From Spirilliplanes yamanashiensis (lineage in GTDB: Bacteria; Actinomycetota; Actinomycetes; Mycobacteriales; Micromonosporaceae): 64,000 nt of DNA. Below, in pieces: positions 36,940-45,460 of this stretch. The translations under genes were made by a program, and so were the position numbers. Numbering within the stretch: the stretch's first letter is position 1; each line of letters starts with the position of its first letter. The stretch is from assembly GCF_016863475.1 (NCBI RefSeq), contig NZ_BOOY01000038.1, positions 1-64,000 of the forward strand, read 5' to 3'. Under the pieces are notes generated by a model, which made no database searches, was not told the DNA's origin, and worked only from the letters and a program-made list of their open reading frames with translations.

Positions 36940-38088
36940 GTGAACGCGACGACGACCGAGGCTGCCGTGCGGCCGTTGCACGTGGGGCCGTACGAGGTGT
37001 GGCCGCCGGTCGTGCTCGCGCCGATGGCCGGCATCACCAACGCCGCGTTCCGGCAGCTGTGCCGGGAGCAGGGCGGCGGCCTGTACGTGTGCGAGATGAT
37101 CACCACGGTGGCGCTGGTCGAGCGCAACCCCAAGACGCTCAAGATGATCGCGTTCGGGCCCGACGAGCGGCCGCGCAGCCTGCAGCTGTACGGCGTCGAC
37201 CCGGACGTCACCGCCAAGGCGGTGCGCATCGTCGTCGAGAAGGACCTCGCCGACCACATCGACCTGAACTTCGGCTGCCCGGTGCCCAAGGTGACCCGGC
37301 GCGGCGGCGGGTCGGCGCTGCCGTGGCGGCGACGGCTGTTCGCGAAGATCGTCCGGCAGGCGGTGGCGGCGGCGGGCGACGTGCCGGTGACGGTGAAGAT
37401 GCGCAAGGGCATCGACGACGACCACCTCACCTACCGCGAGGCGGGTCTCATCGCCCAGGAGTCCGGCGTGGCGGCGGTGGCGCTGCACGGGCGCACCGCG
37501 GCGCAGCGGTACTCGGGCACCGCCGACTGGGACGCCATCGCCGACCTCAAGCAGCACCTCGACGTGCCGGTGCTCGGCAACGGCGACATCTGGGAGGGCG
37601 CGGACGCGCTGCGGATGCTGGCCCACACGGGCGCCGACGGCGTCGTGGTGGGCCGCGGCTGCCTGGGCCGGCCGTGGCTGTTCCGCGACCTGGAGGCGGC
37701 GCTGACCGGCCGCGGCACCGAGCCGACCCTGCCCGCGCTGGGCGAGGTGGCCGCGATGATGCGCCGGCACGCGGAGCTGCTGTGCGGCGTGTTCCCCACC
37801 GAACGCGACGCCTGCACCGACTTCCGCAAGCACGTCGCCTGGTACCTGAAGGGCTTCCCGGTGGGCGGCGACGTGCGCCGCGCCCTGGCGATGGTGTCGT
37901 CGCTGGCCGAGCTGGACGACCAGCTGGCCGTCCTGGACGGCGCGCTGCCGTTCCCGCAGGACGCGCTGGGCCAGCCCCGCGGCCGCACCAACTCGCCCGG
38001 CAAGGTCGCCCTGCCGTACGGCTGGCTCGACACCCGCGACGACGAGTCGGTGCCGGAGGGCGCCGAACTCGCCGACTCCGGCGGCTGA
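36940..38088 (+). CDS. dusB: tRNA dihydrouridine synthase DusB
   Basis: The 382-residue FMN enzyme reduces uridines in the tRNA D-loop. It has VVLAPMAGITNAAFR, the catalytic Cys in NFGCPVPKV, VKMRKG, ALHGRTAAQRYSG and VLGNGDIW; a C-terminal helical RNA-binding domain follows. RRGGGSALPWRR is a small insertion seen in actinobacterial members. GTG 36940 gives the family N-terminus; the frame is open upstream through the hairpin, and CATTCT seven bases before the GTG may be a weak -10. Confidence 0.92.
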   Translation: MNATTTEAAVRPLHVGPYEVWPPVVLAPMAGITNAAFRQLCREQGGGLYVCEMITTVALVERNPKTLKMIAFGPDERPRSLQLYGVDPDVTAKAVRIVVEKDLADHIDLNFGCPVPKVTRRGGGSALPWRRRLFAKIVRQAVAAAGDVPVTVKMRKGIDDDHLTYREAGLIAQESGVAAVALHGRTAAQRYSGTADWDAIADLKQHLDVPVLGNGDIWEGADALRMLAHTGADGVVVGRGCLGRPWLFRDLEAALTGRGTEPTLPALGEVAAMMRRHAELLCGVFPTERDACTDFRKHVAWYLKGFPVGGDVRRALAMVSSLAELDDQLAVLDGALPFPQDALGQPRGRTNSPGKVALPYGWLDTRDDESVPEGAELADSGG

Positions 38089-38091
38089 CCC

Positions 38092-38132
38092 GCGCGCGGC
38101 CGGGCCCCCGCGCAGGGGACCCGGCCGCGCGC
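38092..38132. terminator. bidirectional terminator between dusB and the Roadblock cluster
   Basis: GCGCGCGGCCGGG (38092-38104) pairs perfectly with CCCGGCCGCGCGC (38120-38132). CCCC and GGGG continue the stem inside, around a 6-base loop. It lies between two converging genes, four bases after dusB. Confidence 0.85.
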
Positions 38133-38141
38133 TGCCGCCGG

Positions 38142-38513
38142 TCAGACCTCCAGGTCGCCCTCGATGCGCTTGAGCTGGTGGCGGGCCATGGCGAGGTTCG
38201 CGCGGTCCTTGCGCAGCGCCAGGTACAGGAACAGGCCCTTGCCCGAGCGCGCCGTCAGCGGCCGGATGATGTGGTACTGGGTGTCCAGCGTGATGAGGAT
38301 GTCCTCGATCACCTCGTTGAGGTTCAGCATCTCCATCGTGCGCAGCTTCGCGCGGACCACGTCGGTGTTGCCGGCCGCGGCGACCGTCAGGTCGAGCTCC
38401 TTGCCGCCGCCGGCGGTGCCCAGGGCCATGCCGCTGGTGTGGTCGACCACGGCGACGCCGACGGCGCCGTCGATCTGCATCATTTCCTTGATGGCGGTGT
38501 CCATGTCGGCCAT
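38142..38513 (-). CDS. Roadblock/LC7 domain protein A
   Basis: The 123-residue single Roadblock/LC7 domain has the usual helix-strand start (DGAVGVAVVDHTSGMALGTAG), then a long helix and the strand EVIEDILITLDTQYHIIRPL followed by GLFLYLALRKDRANLAMARHQL. These proteins dimerise and, as MglB, act as GTPase-activating or scaffold proteins. It is clearly paralogous to the protein at 40095-40505. Last gene of the five-gene minus-strand cluster, 33 bases after the previous gene. ATG 38513 with GGAGA upstream. Confidence 0.88.
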   Translation of the reverse strand: MADMDTAIKEMMQIDGAVGVAVVDHTSGMALGTAGGGKELDLTVAAAGNTDVVRAKLRTMEMLNLNEVIEDILITLDTQYHIIRPLTARSGKGLFLYLALRKDRANLAMARHQLKRIEGDLEV

Positions 38514-38546
38514 GTGATTGTCTCCGTCTCGCGAGGGTGTGTGGGA

Positions 38547-39038
38547 TCAGCCGGCGTGGCGCCGGCGCATGGTGCGCGGGATCGTCGCCATCGGGGTCCG
38601 CCGGGCCAGAACCGGCGGATCCGTCGGGGACGGTTGGTGCGGCGTCGCCGGTGGTTCCGGCGGGTCGAGCGCGGCGGGCAGCGTGTCGGCCAGCCGGGTC
38701 AGGGTTCTGCGTGCCTCCAGGTGCACCCGGGCGAGGTTGGCGCGGCGGTCGCAGACGACCGTCATGAGCGCGCCGTCACCCGCGGCGTACGTGGTGATGT
38801 ACCCGCCGGCGCAGGTGACGACGGTCTCCTGCAGGGCGCCGTGGTCGACGGCGTCGGCGAAGCGGCGGGCCAGGCCCAGGTGCGCCGCCGACATCGCGGC
38901 CAGCATCTCGGGCTCCAGGCCGTGCGCGTCGTGGGCGACCACGAGGCCGTCGGTGGTGGCGAGGACGGTGCCGGACAGCTCGGGCAGGCGTTGCCGGAGC
39001 CGGGTCAGCTCCGAGAGCACCGAGGGGTGGTCTGTCAC
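38547..39038 (-). CDS. Roadblock/LC7 domain protein C with disordered tail
   Basis: The 163-residue protein has a Roadblock domain in residues 1-115 (LPELSGTVLATTDGLVVAHD, then GGYITTYAAGDGALMTVVCDRRANLARVH). A ~48-residue Pro/Arg-rich tail follows. The tail ends in a basic RRRHAG. It is closer to conservon-type (CvnB-like) Roadblock proteins than its two neighbours, but no GTPase or DUF742 partner is here. ATG 39038. Confidence 0.86.
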   Translation of the reverse strand: MTDHPSVLSELTRLRQRLPELSGTVLATTDGLVVAHDAHGLEPEMLAAMSAAHLGLARRFADAVDHGALQETVVTCAGGYITTYAAGDGALMTVVCDRRANLARVHLEARRTLTRLADTLPAALDPPEPPATPHQPSPTDPPVLARRTPMATIPRTMRRRHAG

Positions 39039-39087
39039 GGTCAGGAACTCCTCGTCGTCGGGCCGGAGGGGGTCGGCGGGGCGCGGG

Positions 39088-40074
39088 TCACGTCATGCCT
39101 CGCAGCGCGGTGCGCAACCGGTGCAGCAGGGCCTCGTCCGGGGGAACGGCCGGCTCGGCGTCCCCGCGGGGCTTGGCGGGTTTTCGGCGCGGCAGCCGGA
39201 ACCCGCGCGACGCCGACGCCTCGCCGGCGTGCGGCAGCTCCACCGTCTTCTCGGGCGGGTCCGACGGCGGGCGGGGCGCCACGATCGGCACCGACCGGGG
39301 CACCTCCTTCGGCACGGCGCCGCCCGCGATCAGCGCCTCCACGGCCACCTGCGGCTCCGGCGGCGGGACGGGCGCGGTGCGGATGGCGGCGCCGGTGCCG
39401 GGCACCCGCACCAGCCCGTCGGCGAACAGGCCGCGGACGGCCTGCAGGCAGGCGTACCCGGCGCGGCCCAGCCGGCGGGCCAGGTCGGTGGGGGTCGCCC
39501 GGCCGTCCGCGTGCACGATCAGCTCCCACTGCAGCGCGGTCAGCCGGATCCGGTCGCGGCGCAGCCGCGGCGTCGGCGTGACCGGCCCGGTGTCCAGGCG
39601 CGGCTCGTCGGCGATCTCGGCGAGCAGCCGGGCCCGCCGGTCGACCTCCGTCAGCACCGTGCCGGTGTCGACGGCGGCGACCGGGCCGAGCCAGTGCCGC
39701 CGGTCGGACTCGAAGCGCACCTGCACCGGCTCGTCGCCGAGCACGAAGTAGGCGGCGTCGTGCACCACGCTCAGCACGCACAGCTGCAGCTCGCCCTCGG
39801 TCAGGTGGCCCTGCCCGACGAGCAGCTCGCCCACCCGGGCGTCGTTGCCGCCCTCCTCGACCGCGGCCTGCCACACGCTGTCGGGCAGCCGGCCGCTGAG
39901 CGTCAGCAGGTCACCCACGCCGGGCACCTTCACCGACGACGCGTGCTCGACCCGCCCGCCGACGAGGTGCAGCAGGCCGGGCGACGCGCCGCCGATGTGC
40001 AGCGCGCCGGTCGCCTCGGTGCCCGCCAGGTCCTCGAGGACCTGGCGCGGCTTCGCGGGGGCGCCCAGCTTCAC
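39088..40074 (-). CDS. DUF4388/PATAN-type protein with winged helix (copy A)
   Basis: The 328-residue protein opens with a DUF4388/PATAN-like domain (TGALHIGGASPGLLHLVGGRVEHAS, then VGELLVGQGHLTEGELQLCVLSVVHDAAYFVL, residues 20-125; HWLG near 137). A winged-helix-like stretch follows (LTALQWELIVHADGRATPTDLARRLG, about 190-235), then a Pro-rich linker and a short C-terminal helix, LLHRLRTALRGMT. It is paralogous to 40702-41568, which lacks the winged helix. It may bind DNA or act as an adaptor (inference). ATG 40074. Confidence 0.78.
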   Translation of the reverse strand: MKLGAPAKPRQVLEDLAGTEATGALHIGGASPGLLHLVGGRVEHASSVKVPGVGDLLTLSGRLPDSVWQAAVEEGGNDARVGELLVGQGHLTEGELQLCVLSVVHDAAYFVLGDEPVQVRFESDRRHWLGPVAAVDTGTVLTEVDRRARLLAEIADEPRLDTGPVTPTPRLRRDRIRLTALQWELIVHADGRATPTDLARRLGRAGYACLQAVRGLFADGLVRVPGTGAAIRTAPVPPPEPQVAVEALIAGGAVPKEVPRSVPIVAPRPPSDPPEKTVELPHAGEASASRGFRLPRRKPAKPRGDAEPAVPPDEALLHRLRTALRGMT

Positions 40075-40094
40075 GGTGCTCCTTCAACGGGGGG

Positions 40095-40505
40095 TCAGTG
40101 GGTGAGCAGGTCGACGCCGAGGTCCTGCAGGCCCCGGCGGGCGACGGCGAGGTTGCCGCGCTCCCGGTCGAGCCACAGGTACAGCACGAGCCGGCCGTCG
40201 AAGTCCGTCGGCAGGCGGCGGATCAGGTGGTAGCCGCCTGCCGTGGTGATGATCAGGTCCTCGAGGCCGTCCTCCGGCAGGGCGGAGGTGAACGGCCCGC
40301 GGGCGGTCACCGCCGTCACGACCTCGGCGGCTCCGGCCGCGGCGGCCTCGTGGTCCTCCGGCGCCGCCCCGGCGGTGCCGAGCGCCACGCCGGTGGTGCA
40401 GTCCACGACGCTCGCCCCGATCGCACCGGGGATCGCCATCGCTTGATCGAGGCACGCCTCAACACCGGGCACATCCACTCCTCGGCCCGGCCTCACCGCG
40501 TCCAC
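40095..40505 (-). CDS. Roadblock/LC7 domain protein B
   Basis: The 136-residue Roadblock-like domain has GAIGASVVDCTTGVALGTAGAA, then a long Ala-rich helix and DLIITTAGGYHLIRRLP and RLVLYLWLDRERGNLAVARRGL. It shares the VVDxTxGxALGTAG start and the RxNLAxAR end with protein A, so the two are duplicates. The GTG at 40505 has GAGG upstream; a GTG ten codons downstream is an alternative. It lies 20 bases before the copy A DUF4388 gene. Confidence 0.82.
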   Translation of the reverse strand: MDAVRPGRGVDVPGVEACLDQAMAIPGAIGASVVDCTTGVALGTAGAAPEDHEAAAAGAAEVVTAVTARGPFTSALPEDGLEDLIITTAGGYHLIRRLPTDFDGRLVLYLWLDRERGNLAVARRGLQDLGVDLLTH

Positions 40506-40701
40506 TTCGGCCTCGGGACGCGGTGACCGGGCGGCAGTTCGTCAGGACGCCGACCAAGGGTGACCCGCCCCGCAGCATTGCGAGGACGAATCACATCGTC
40601 ACTGGTTGCCATCATTCGGTGACCTTCGGCCGGGGTGTCGCACGTGCTGTCCGTCGTGTCGGGCACTGTGACGGACCTGGCATGCCGTATGGGGGCCGGC
40701 G

Positions 40702-41568
40702 TCACGTGATGGACTTCAGCGCCATCCGGATGCGCCGCAGCGTCGCGTAGTCCAGGCCCGCGTTCTGGCCCGCGTTGCCGCGCACCGCCCCCGCCTGCCG
40801 CTTCGGCAGGGCGGCCCGCCCGTTGCGGCCCGGCGGCTGCTGCGCCGGCGCCGGTGCGGTCCCGCTGCCCACCATCGGCAGCTCGCCGGTCGGCTCGTCG
40901 GCGACGCCGGCGACCACGTACACGGCGGTGACCGGTCCCGTCGGCGAGGTGATCTCCTCCGCCTCGGAGATCGCGGCGTCCACCCCGTCGCCCGGCACCA
41001 CCGGCACGGCCGGGCCGTCCGGGCCCGCCGACGCCACGGCCACCGGGCGGGCGGCGGCCCGCGGCACCGACGGCACGAGCGGCGCCGTCCCGCCGGACAG
41101 GTCGTCGGCCAGCAGCGCCCGGCGCCGGTCCAGCTCGGCGTCCAGCTCGGCCGCCCCCACCGCGGTGATGTCGCCCAGCCAGTGCCGCAGCCCCGGGTGG
41201 AAGCGGGCGGGCGCCGCCTCGTCGGCCAGCATCAGGTACGCGGCGTCGTACACGGTGGCCAGCACCCGGGCGGCCAGCTCGCCGTGCGCCAGGTGCCCGG
41301 CCCCGACGAGGGCGTCGGTCACGTCCCCGCCGTGCCGGGCGTCGCGGTACGCCTGCTGCCAGGTGCGCTCGGTCAGCCGGCCGGACGCGGTCAGGCGCTC
41401 GCCCACACCGGGCATGACCGGCGTGTCGGCGTACCGGATCGTCCCGTCGACGAGCCAGATGGTGCCGCCCGTCGCGCCGCCCACGCGCAGCGCGCCGGTG
41501 GCGCGCTCGGCGGTGAGGCGGGTCAGGGCGGGGCGCAGCGGTTCGGGATTCGGCGGGCCAGCGGTCAC
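40702..41568 (-). CDS. DUF4388/PATAN-type protein (copy B)
   Basis: The 288-residue protein aligns with copy A over the N-terminal domain (TGALRVGGATGGTIWLVDGTIRYAD; VMPGVGERLTASGRLTERTWQQAY; HGELAARVLATVYDAAYLML; RHWLGDITAV). It then runs into a Pro/Ala linker with no winged helix and ends in the same kind of helix, TLRRIRMALKSIT. GTG 41568 has GAGGAG five bases upstream. It is the first gene of the cluster and is followed by 196 bases without an obvious gene. Confidence 0.78.
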   Translation of the reverse strand: MTAGPPNPEPLRPALTRLTAERATGALRVGGATGGTIWLVDGTIRYADTPVMPGVGERLTASGRLTERTWQQAYRDARHGGDVTDALVGAGHLAHGELAARVLATVYDAAYLMLADEAAPARFHPGLRHWLGDITAVGAAELDAELDRRRALLADDLSGGTAPLVPSVPRAAARPVAVASAGPDGPAVPVVPGDGVDAAISEAEEITSPTGPVTAVYVVAGVADEPTGELPMVGSGTAPAPAQQPPGRNGRAALPKRQAGAVRGNAGQNAGLDYATLRRIRMALKSIT

Positions 41569-41931
41569 GGCTACTCCTCGGAAGGTCGATCGGGCGGTTC
41601 GATCGGGGGCCGGGGGGACGGCCCGGGGGGAGGGGTGTCGCGGATGGACGGTGTGGCCGAAGGGACGCCCGCGCGTCGACCGCTCGTCGACGCCCGATAA
41701 CCGTCCCGTCACTTTTCGCCATCCTGCGTCGGTCTGCGCAGGGCTGTCGCACCGCGGGTGCGTCGCCGCACAGGCCGGCCCGGCGATGACCCCCCGGCGT
41801 GTACGCGGCGGGCCCCGCGACGCCCGCGCATCCGCCCGCCGAACGGGTGGCGGCGCGGGCGTGAACGCGTAGGGTGATCGTCACCCGCGACGGCATCCGC
41901 CCCGCCGTCGTACCCCTCGGGAGGTTTCCGC
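41569..41931. other. 363-base gap with divergent promoters
   Basis: No convincing gene. It contains a perfect inverted repeat, GCGTCGAC-CGCTC-GTCGACGC (41673-41693), about 105 bases upstream of the DUF4388 copy B start. On the plus strand TAGGGT (41870-41875) is a likely -10 for the VOC gene, giving a leader of about 50 bases with a GGGAGG ribosome site. The rest shows no structure that I can support. Confidence 0.5.
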
Positions 41932-42288
41932 ATGGCTGTCACGTGGGAGCAGGTCGTCGTGGACGCGCACGACCCCGCGCGCCTCGCCCGCTGGTGGGCC
42001 GAGGCGCTCGGCTGGAAGGTCGTCGCGGAGGCGCCCGACGAGATCGAGATCCGCCGCTCCGACGACGAGGTGCCCGGCCTGGTCTTCGTGCCGGGGCAGG
42101 ACGACAAGACGACGAAGAACCGCCTCCACATCGACCTGCGCCCCGACGACCAGGAGGCCGAGGTCGAACGCCTGGTCGACATGGGCGCCCGCCACACCGA
42201 CGTCGGCCAGCACGACGTCAGCTGGGTGGTGCTCGCCGACCCGGAGGGCAACGAGTTCTGCGTGCTGGCCGACCGGAAGCGCGCCTGA
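41932..42288 (+). CDS. VOC family protein
   Basis: The 118-residue glyoxalase/bleomycin-resistance-like protein has TWEQVVVDAHDPARLARWWAEALGW at the start, RLHIDLRPDDQEAEVERL in the middle and VVLADPEGNEFCVL at the end (the usual second-half metal-site strand). One vicinal-oxygen-chelate unit pair is present; the ligand and reaction are unknown. ATG 41932 has GGGAGG. It is followed by dgt after 30 bases, with a separate promoter between them. Confidence 0.85.
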   Translation: MAVTWEQVVVDAHDPARLARWWAEALGWKVVAEAPDEIEIRRSDDEVPGLVFVPGQDDKTTKNRLHIDLRPDDQEAEVERLVDMGARHTDVGQHDVSWVVLADPEGNEFCVLADRKRA

Positions 42289-42305
42289 TCGTCGGGGGGC
42301 CGCCG

Positions 42306-42311
42306 TAGGGT
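42306..42311 (+). promoter_or_regulatory. -10 element TAGGGT, leaderless-type, for dgt
   Basis: TAGGGT lies seven bases before GTG 42319. No ribosome site intervenes. Confidence 0.55.
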
Positions 42312-42318
42312 CACAGGT

Positions 42319-43524
42319 GTGATCGAATCCGACGCCGAGCGCTGGGTGCCCGAGCCCGCCAAGGACACCGGGTACGGCCGCACCCCCTACCAGCGCGACC
42401 GCGCCCGCGTCCTGCACTCCGCCGGTTTCCGCCGGCTCGCCGCCAAGACGCAGGTGCACACCGCGGGCTCCGACGACTTCCTGCGCACCCGGCTCACCCA
42501 CTCCCTGGAGGTCGCCCAGATCTCCCGGGAGATGGGCGCCCGCCTCGGCTGCGACCCCGACGTGGTCGACGTGGCCGGGCTGGCGCACGACCTCGGCCAC
42601 CCCCCGTTCGGGCACAACGGCGAGGTCGCCCTCGACGAGGCCGCCCGCGCCTGCGGCGGCTTCGAGGGCAACGCGCAGACCCTGCGCGTCCTCACCCGGC
42701 TGGAGGCCAAGGTCGACGGCGCGGGCCTCAACCTGACCCGCGCCTCCCTCGACGCGGCCTCGAAGTACCCGTGGCCGCGCACCGCCGGGCAGCGCAAGTT
42801 CGGCGTCTACGACGACGACCTGCCCGTCTTCGAGTGGCTGCGCCGCGGCGCGCCGGGCGAGCGCCGCACCTGCCTGGAGGCGCAGGTCATGGACTGGGCC
42901 GACGACGTGGCCTACTCGGTGCACGACGTCGAGGACGGCGTGCACGGCGGCTACATCCTGCTGGAGACCCTGCTGGCCGACGCCGACGAGCGCGCCGAAC
43001 TCTGCGCCGACGTGGCCCGCACCTACTCCGACCAGCCCGCCGACGTCCTCCAGGAGGCGCTGGCCCACCTGCTCGCCGACGACGCCGTCGCCCCGGCCTG
43101 CGGCTACGACGGCAGCCACCGCGCCCAGGCCGCCCTCAAGCGCATGACCAGCGCGCTGACCGGCCGCTTCGTCGCCGCCGCCGTCGCCGCCACGAAGGCC
43201 GGCCGGCCGGTGCGCCGCTACGACGCCGACCTGGTCGTGCCCGCCCGCGAACGCCACCAGTGCGCCCTGCTCAAGGGCATGGCGCTGCGCTACGTGATGC
43301 GCCCCCGCGCCGCCGAGGACTGGTACGCCCGCCAGCGCCAGATCCTCACCGAGCTGGTCGAGCTGCTGTGCCGCCGCGCCCCCGACTTCCTCGACCCGGT
43401 GTTCGCCTCCTGGTGGCGCACGGCCGCCGACGACACGGCCCGGCTGCGCGTCGTCGTCGACCAGGTGGCGTCCCTCACCGACCCGGCGGCGGTGCGCTGG
43501 CACCACCGGCTCACCACCGCCTGA
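42319..43524 (+). CDS. dgt: deoxyguanosinetriphosphate triphosphohydrolase
   Basis: The 401-residue HD-domain enzyme hydrolyses dNTPs to nucleoside and triphosphate. [38 protein letters not shown] (His of the metal site), [15 protein letters not shown] (HD motif) and [12 protein letters not shown] are intact. Location directly before dnaG is typical for actinobacteria and links dNTP control with replication. GTG 42319. Confidence 0.95.
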   Translation: MIESDAERWVPEPAKDTGYGRTPYQRDRARVLHSAGFRRLAAKTQVHTAGSDDFLRTRLTHSLEVAQISREMGARLGCDPDVVDVAGLAHDLGHPPFGHNGEVALDEAARACGGFEGNAQTLRVLTRLEAKVDGAGLNLTRASLDAASKYPWPRTAGQRKFGVYDDDLPVFEWLRRGAPGERRTCLEAQVMDWADDVAYSVHDVEDGVHGGYILLETLLADADERAELCADVARTYSDQPADVLQEALAHLLADDAVAPACGYDGSHRAQAALKRMTSALTGRFVAAAVAATKAGRPVRRYDADLVVPARERHQCALLKGMALRYVMRPRAAEDWYARQRQILTELVELLCRRAPDFLDPVFASWWRTAADDTARLRVVVDQVASLTDPAAVRWHHRLTTA

Positions 43525-43567
43525 CCCTGGTGGCCGCGACCCGGCGGCGCGGGGCAGGATGTACGAC

Positions 43568-45460
43568 GTGGCGGGCAGGATCTACGACGAGGACATCGCC
43601 CTCGTCCGGGAGCGGACGGCAATCGCGGACGTCATCAACGAGCACGTCACGCTCCGGTCGGCGGGCGGCGGCAACCTGAAGGGCCTGTGCCCGTTCCACG
43701 ACGAGAAGACCCCGTCGTTCACGGTGTCGCCTGCCCGAAATGTGTATTTCTGCCACGGGTGCGGGGCGGGTGGCGACGCGATCAAGTTCCTCATGGACGC
43801 CGACCACCTGACGTTCCTGGAGTCGGTCGAGCGGCTGGCCGGCCGGGCCGGTGTGCAGCTGCGCTACAAGGAGACCGGGTCCGCGCCCGTCCCGCGCCAG
43901 CCCGCCGGCCAGAAGAAGCGGCTCGTCGAGGCGCACCACGCCGCCGTCGAGTTCTACACCGGCCAGCTCACCACGCCGGGTGCGCGGCTGGCCCGGGAGT
44001 TCCTCGCCCAGCGCGGCTTCGGGCGCGACACCGCGGAGCGGTTCGGCTGCGGGTTCGCCCCGGACGGCTGGGACCACCTGACGAAGTTCCTGCGGCAGCG
44101 CGGGTTCTCCGACTCGGAGATCGTCACGGCGGGGCTCGCCAAGCCGGCCCGGTCCGGGTCGCTGATCGACCGGTTCCGGCGGCGGCTGATGTGGCCGATC
44201 CGGGACCTGACGAACGACGTGATCGGGTTCGGCGCGCGGCGGCTCTTCGAGGACGACGACGGGCCGAAGTACCTGAACACCCCCGAGACGCCGATCTACA
44301 AGAAGTCGCACGTGCTCTACGGGATCGAGCACGCCAAGAAGGAGATCGCGCGGCAGGGCCGGGCGGTCATCGTCGAGGGGTACACCGACGTGATGGCGTG
44401 CCACGAGGCGGGCGTGCCGATCGCGGTCGCGACGTGCGGCACGGCGTTCGGCGGCGACCACATCGGGGTGCTGCGGCGGTTGCTGATGGACACCGACGAC
44501 ATCGCGGGCGAGATCATCTTCACGTTCGACGGGGACGCGGCCGGGCAGAAGGCGGCGCTGCGCGCGTTCGAGGACGACCAGCGCTTCGTCGGGCGCACGT
44601 TCATCGCGGTCAGCCCGGACAACATGGACCCGTGCGACCTGCGGCTGGCCAAGGGTGACCTGGCGGTGCGCGACCTGGTCGCCCGGCGGGAGCCGCTGGT
44701 CGACTTCGCGCTGCGGCAGATCCTGTCGCGCTTCGACCTGGACACGGTCGAGGGCCGGGTGGACGCGATGCGCAAGGCGGCGCCGCTGGTGGCGAAGATC
44801 AAGGACCGGGAGAAGCGGCCCGAGTACGCCCGCAAGCTCGCCGGCGACCTCGGCATGGACATGGAGCCGGTGCAGCAGGCGGTGCTGGCCGCGTCGCGCA
44901 CCGCGCAGGCGTCCGCCGCCCCGGCGCGTCCTGGCGCCGCGGGGGCCCCGGCCGCCCCGGCGCCCGGCCCGCGCCCGCCGGTGCTGGACAGCCCGACGTC
45001 CATGGTGGAGCGGGAGGCGCTGAAGCTGGCGTTGCAGGTGCCGGTGCTGGCGGGGCCGATGTTCGACGCGCTGGCCGCGGACGCGTACCACCACCCGGTG
45101 CACGTGGCGGTGCGGCACGCGATCGCGGCGGCCGGCGGCACCGCGTCGGCCACCGGGGGAGCGGTGTGGATCGAGGCGGTGCGCGGGGCGTGCGACGACC
45201 TGGGGGCGGCCGCGCTGGTCGGCGAGCTGGCGGTGGAGCCGTTGCGCATCGACGGCGAGGCCGACCCGCGGTACGTGTCGGTGACGCTGGCCCGGCTGCA
45301 GTGGGGCGCGGTGACCAGCCGCATCCGCGACCTGAAGTCGAAGGTGCAGCGGGTCAACCCGGTCGCCAACAAGGACGAGTACCTGGCGCTGGCCGGTGAG
45401 CTGTTCAGCCTGGAGCAGCACGCGCGGGCGCTGAAGGAACAATCCGTCGGAGGTCTCTGA
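43568..45460 (+). CDS. dnaG: DNA primase
   Basis: The 630-residue primase makes RNA primers at the replication fork. It has the CHC2 zinc domain (Cys41, His44, Cys62, Cys65), the catalytic core with TOPRIM motifs VIVEGYTDVMACHEAG and FTFDGDAAGQKAA, an Ala/Pro-rich linker near 455-480 and a C-terminal helicase-binding domain. GTG 43568 (MAGRIYDEDIALVRERT) matches the family; ATG 43559 would add three residues. CAGGAT seven bases before the GTG is a weak leaderless-type -10. Confidence 0.96.
   Translation: MAGRIYDEDIALVRERTAIADVINEHVTLRSAGGGNLKGLCPFHDEKTPSFTVSPARNVYFCHGCGAGGDAIKFLMDADHLTFLESVERLAGRAGVQLRYKETGSAPVPRQPAGQKKRLVEAHHAAVEFYTGQLTTPGARLAREFLAQRGFGRDTAERFGCGFAPDGWDHLTKFLRQRGFSDSEIVTAGLAKPARSGSLIDRFRRRLMWPIRDLTNDVIGFGARRLFEDDDGPKYLNTPETPIYKKSHVLYGIEHAKKEIARQGRAVIVEGYTDVMACHEAGVPIAVATCGTAFGGDHIGVLRRLLMDTDDIAGEIIFTFDGDAAGQKAALRAFEDDQRFVGRTFIAVSPDNMDPCDLRLAKGDLAVRDLVARREPLVDFALRQILSRFDLDTVEGRVDAMRKAAPLVAKIKDREKRPEYARKLAGDLGMDMEPVQQAVLAASRTAQASAAPARPGAAGAPAAPAPGPRPPVLDSPTSMVEREALKLALQVPVLAGPMFDALAADAYHHPVHVAVRHAIAAAGGTASATGGAVWIEAVRGACDDLGAAALVGELAVEPLRIDGEADPRYVSVTLARLQWGAVTSRIRDLKSKVQRVNPVANKDEYLALAGELFSLEQHARALKEQSVGGL

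Noticed and set aside
40493-40615. Possible 40-codon gene on the minus strand before Roadblock B (starts MMATSDDVIRPRNAAG)
   Set aside because: It has an ATG and reasonable codon use but no clear ribosome site, overlaps the Roadblock B start out of frame and matches nothing I know. Ribosome profiling or conservation would be needed to accept it.
38547-41568. Classification of the Roadblock cluster as a canonical conservon
   Set aside because: No sensor kinase, DUF742 protein, GTPase or cytochrome P450 is present, and two DUF4388-type proteins are not conservon components.
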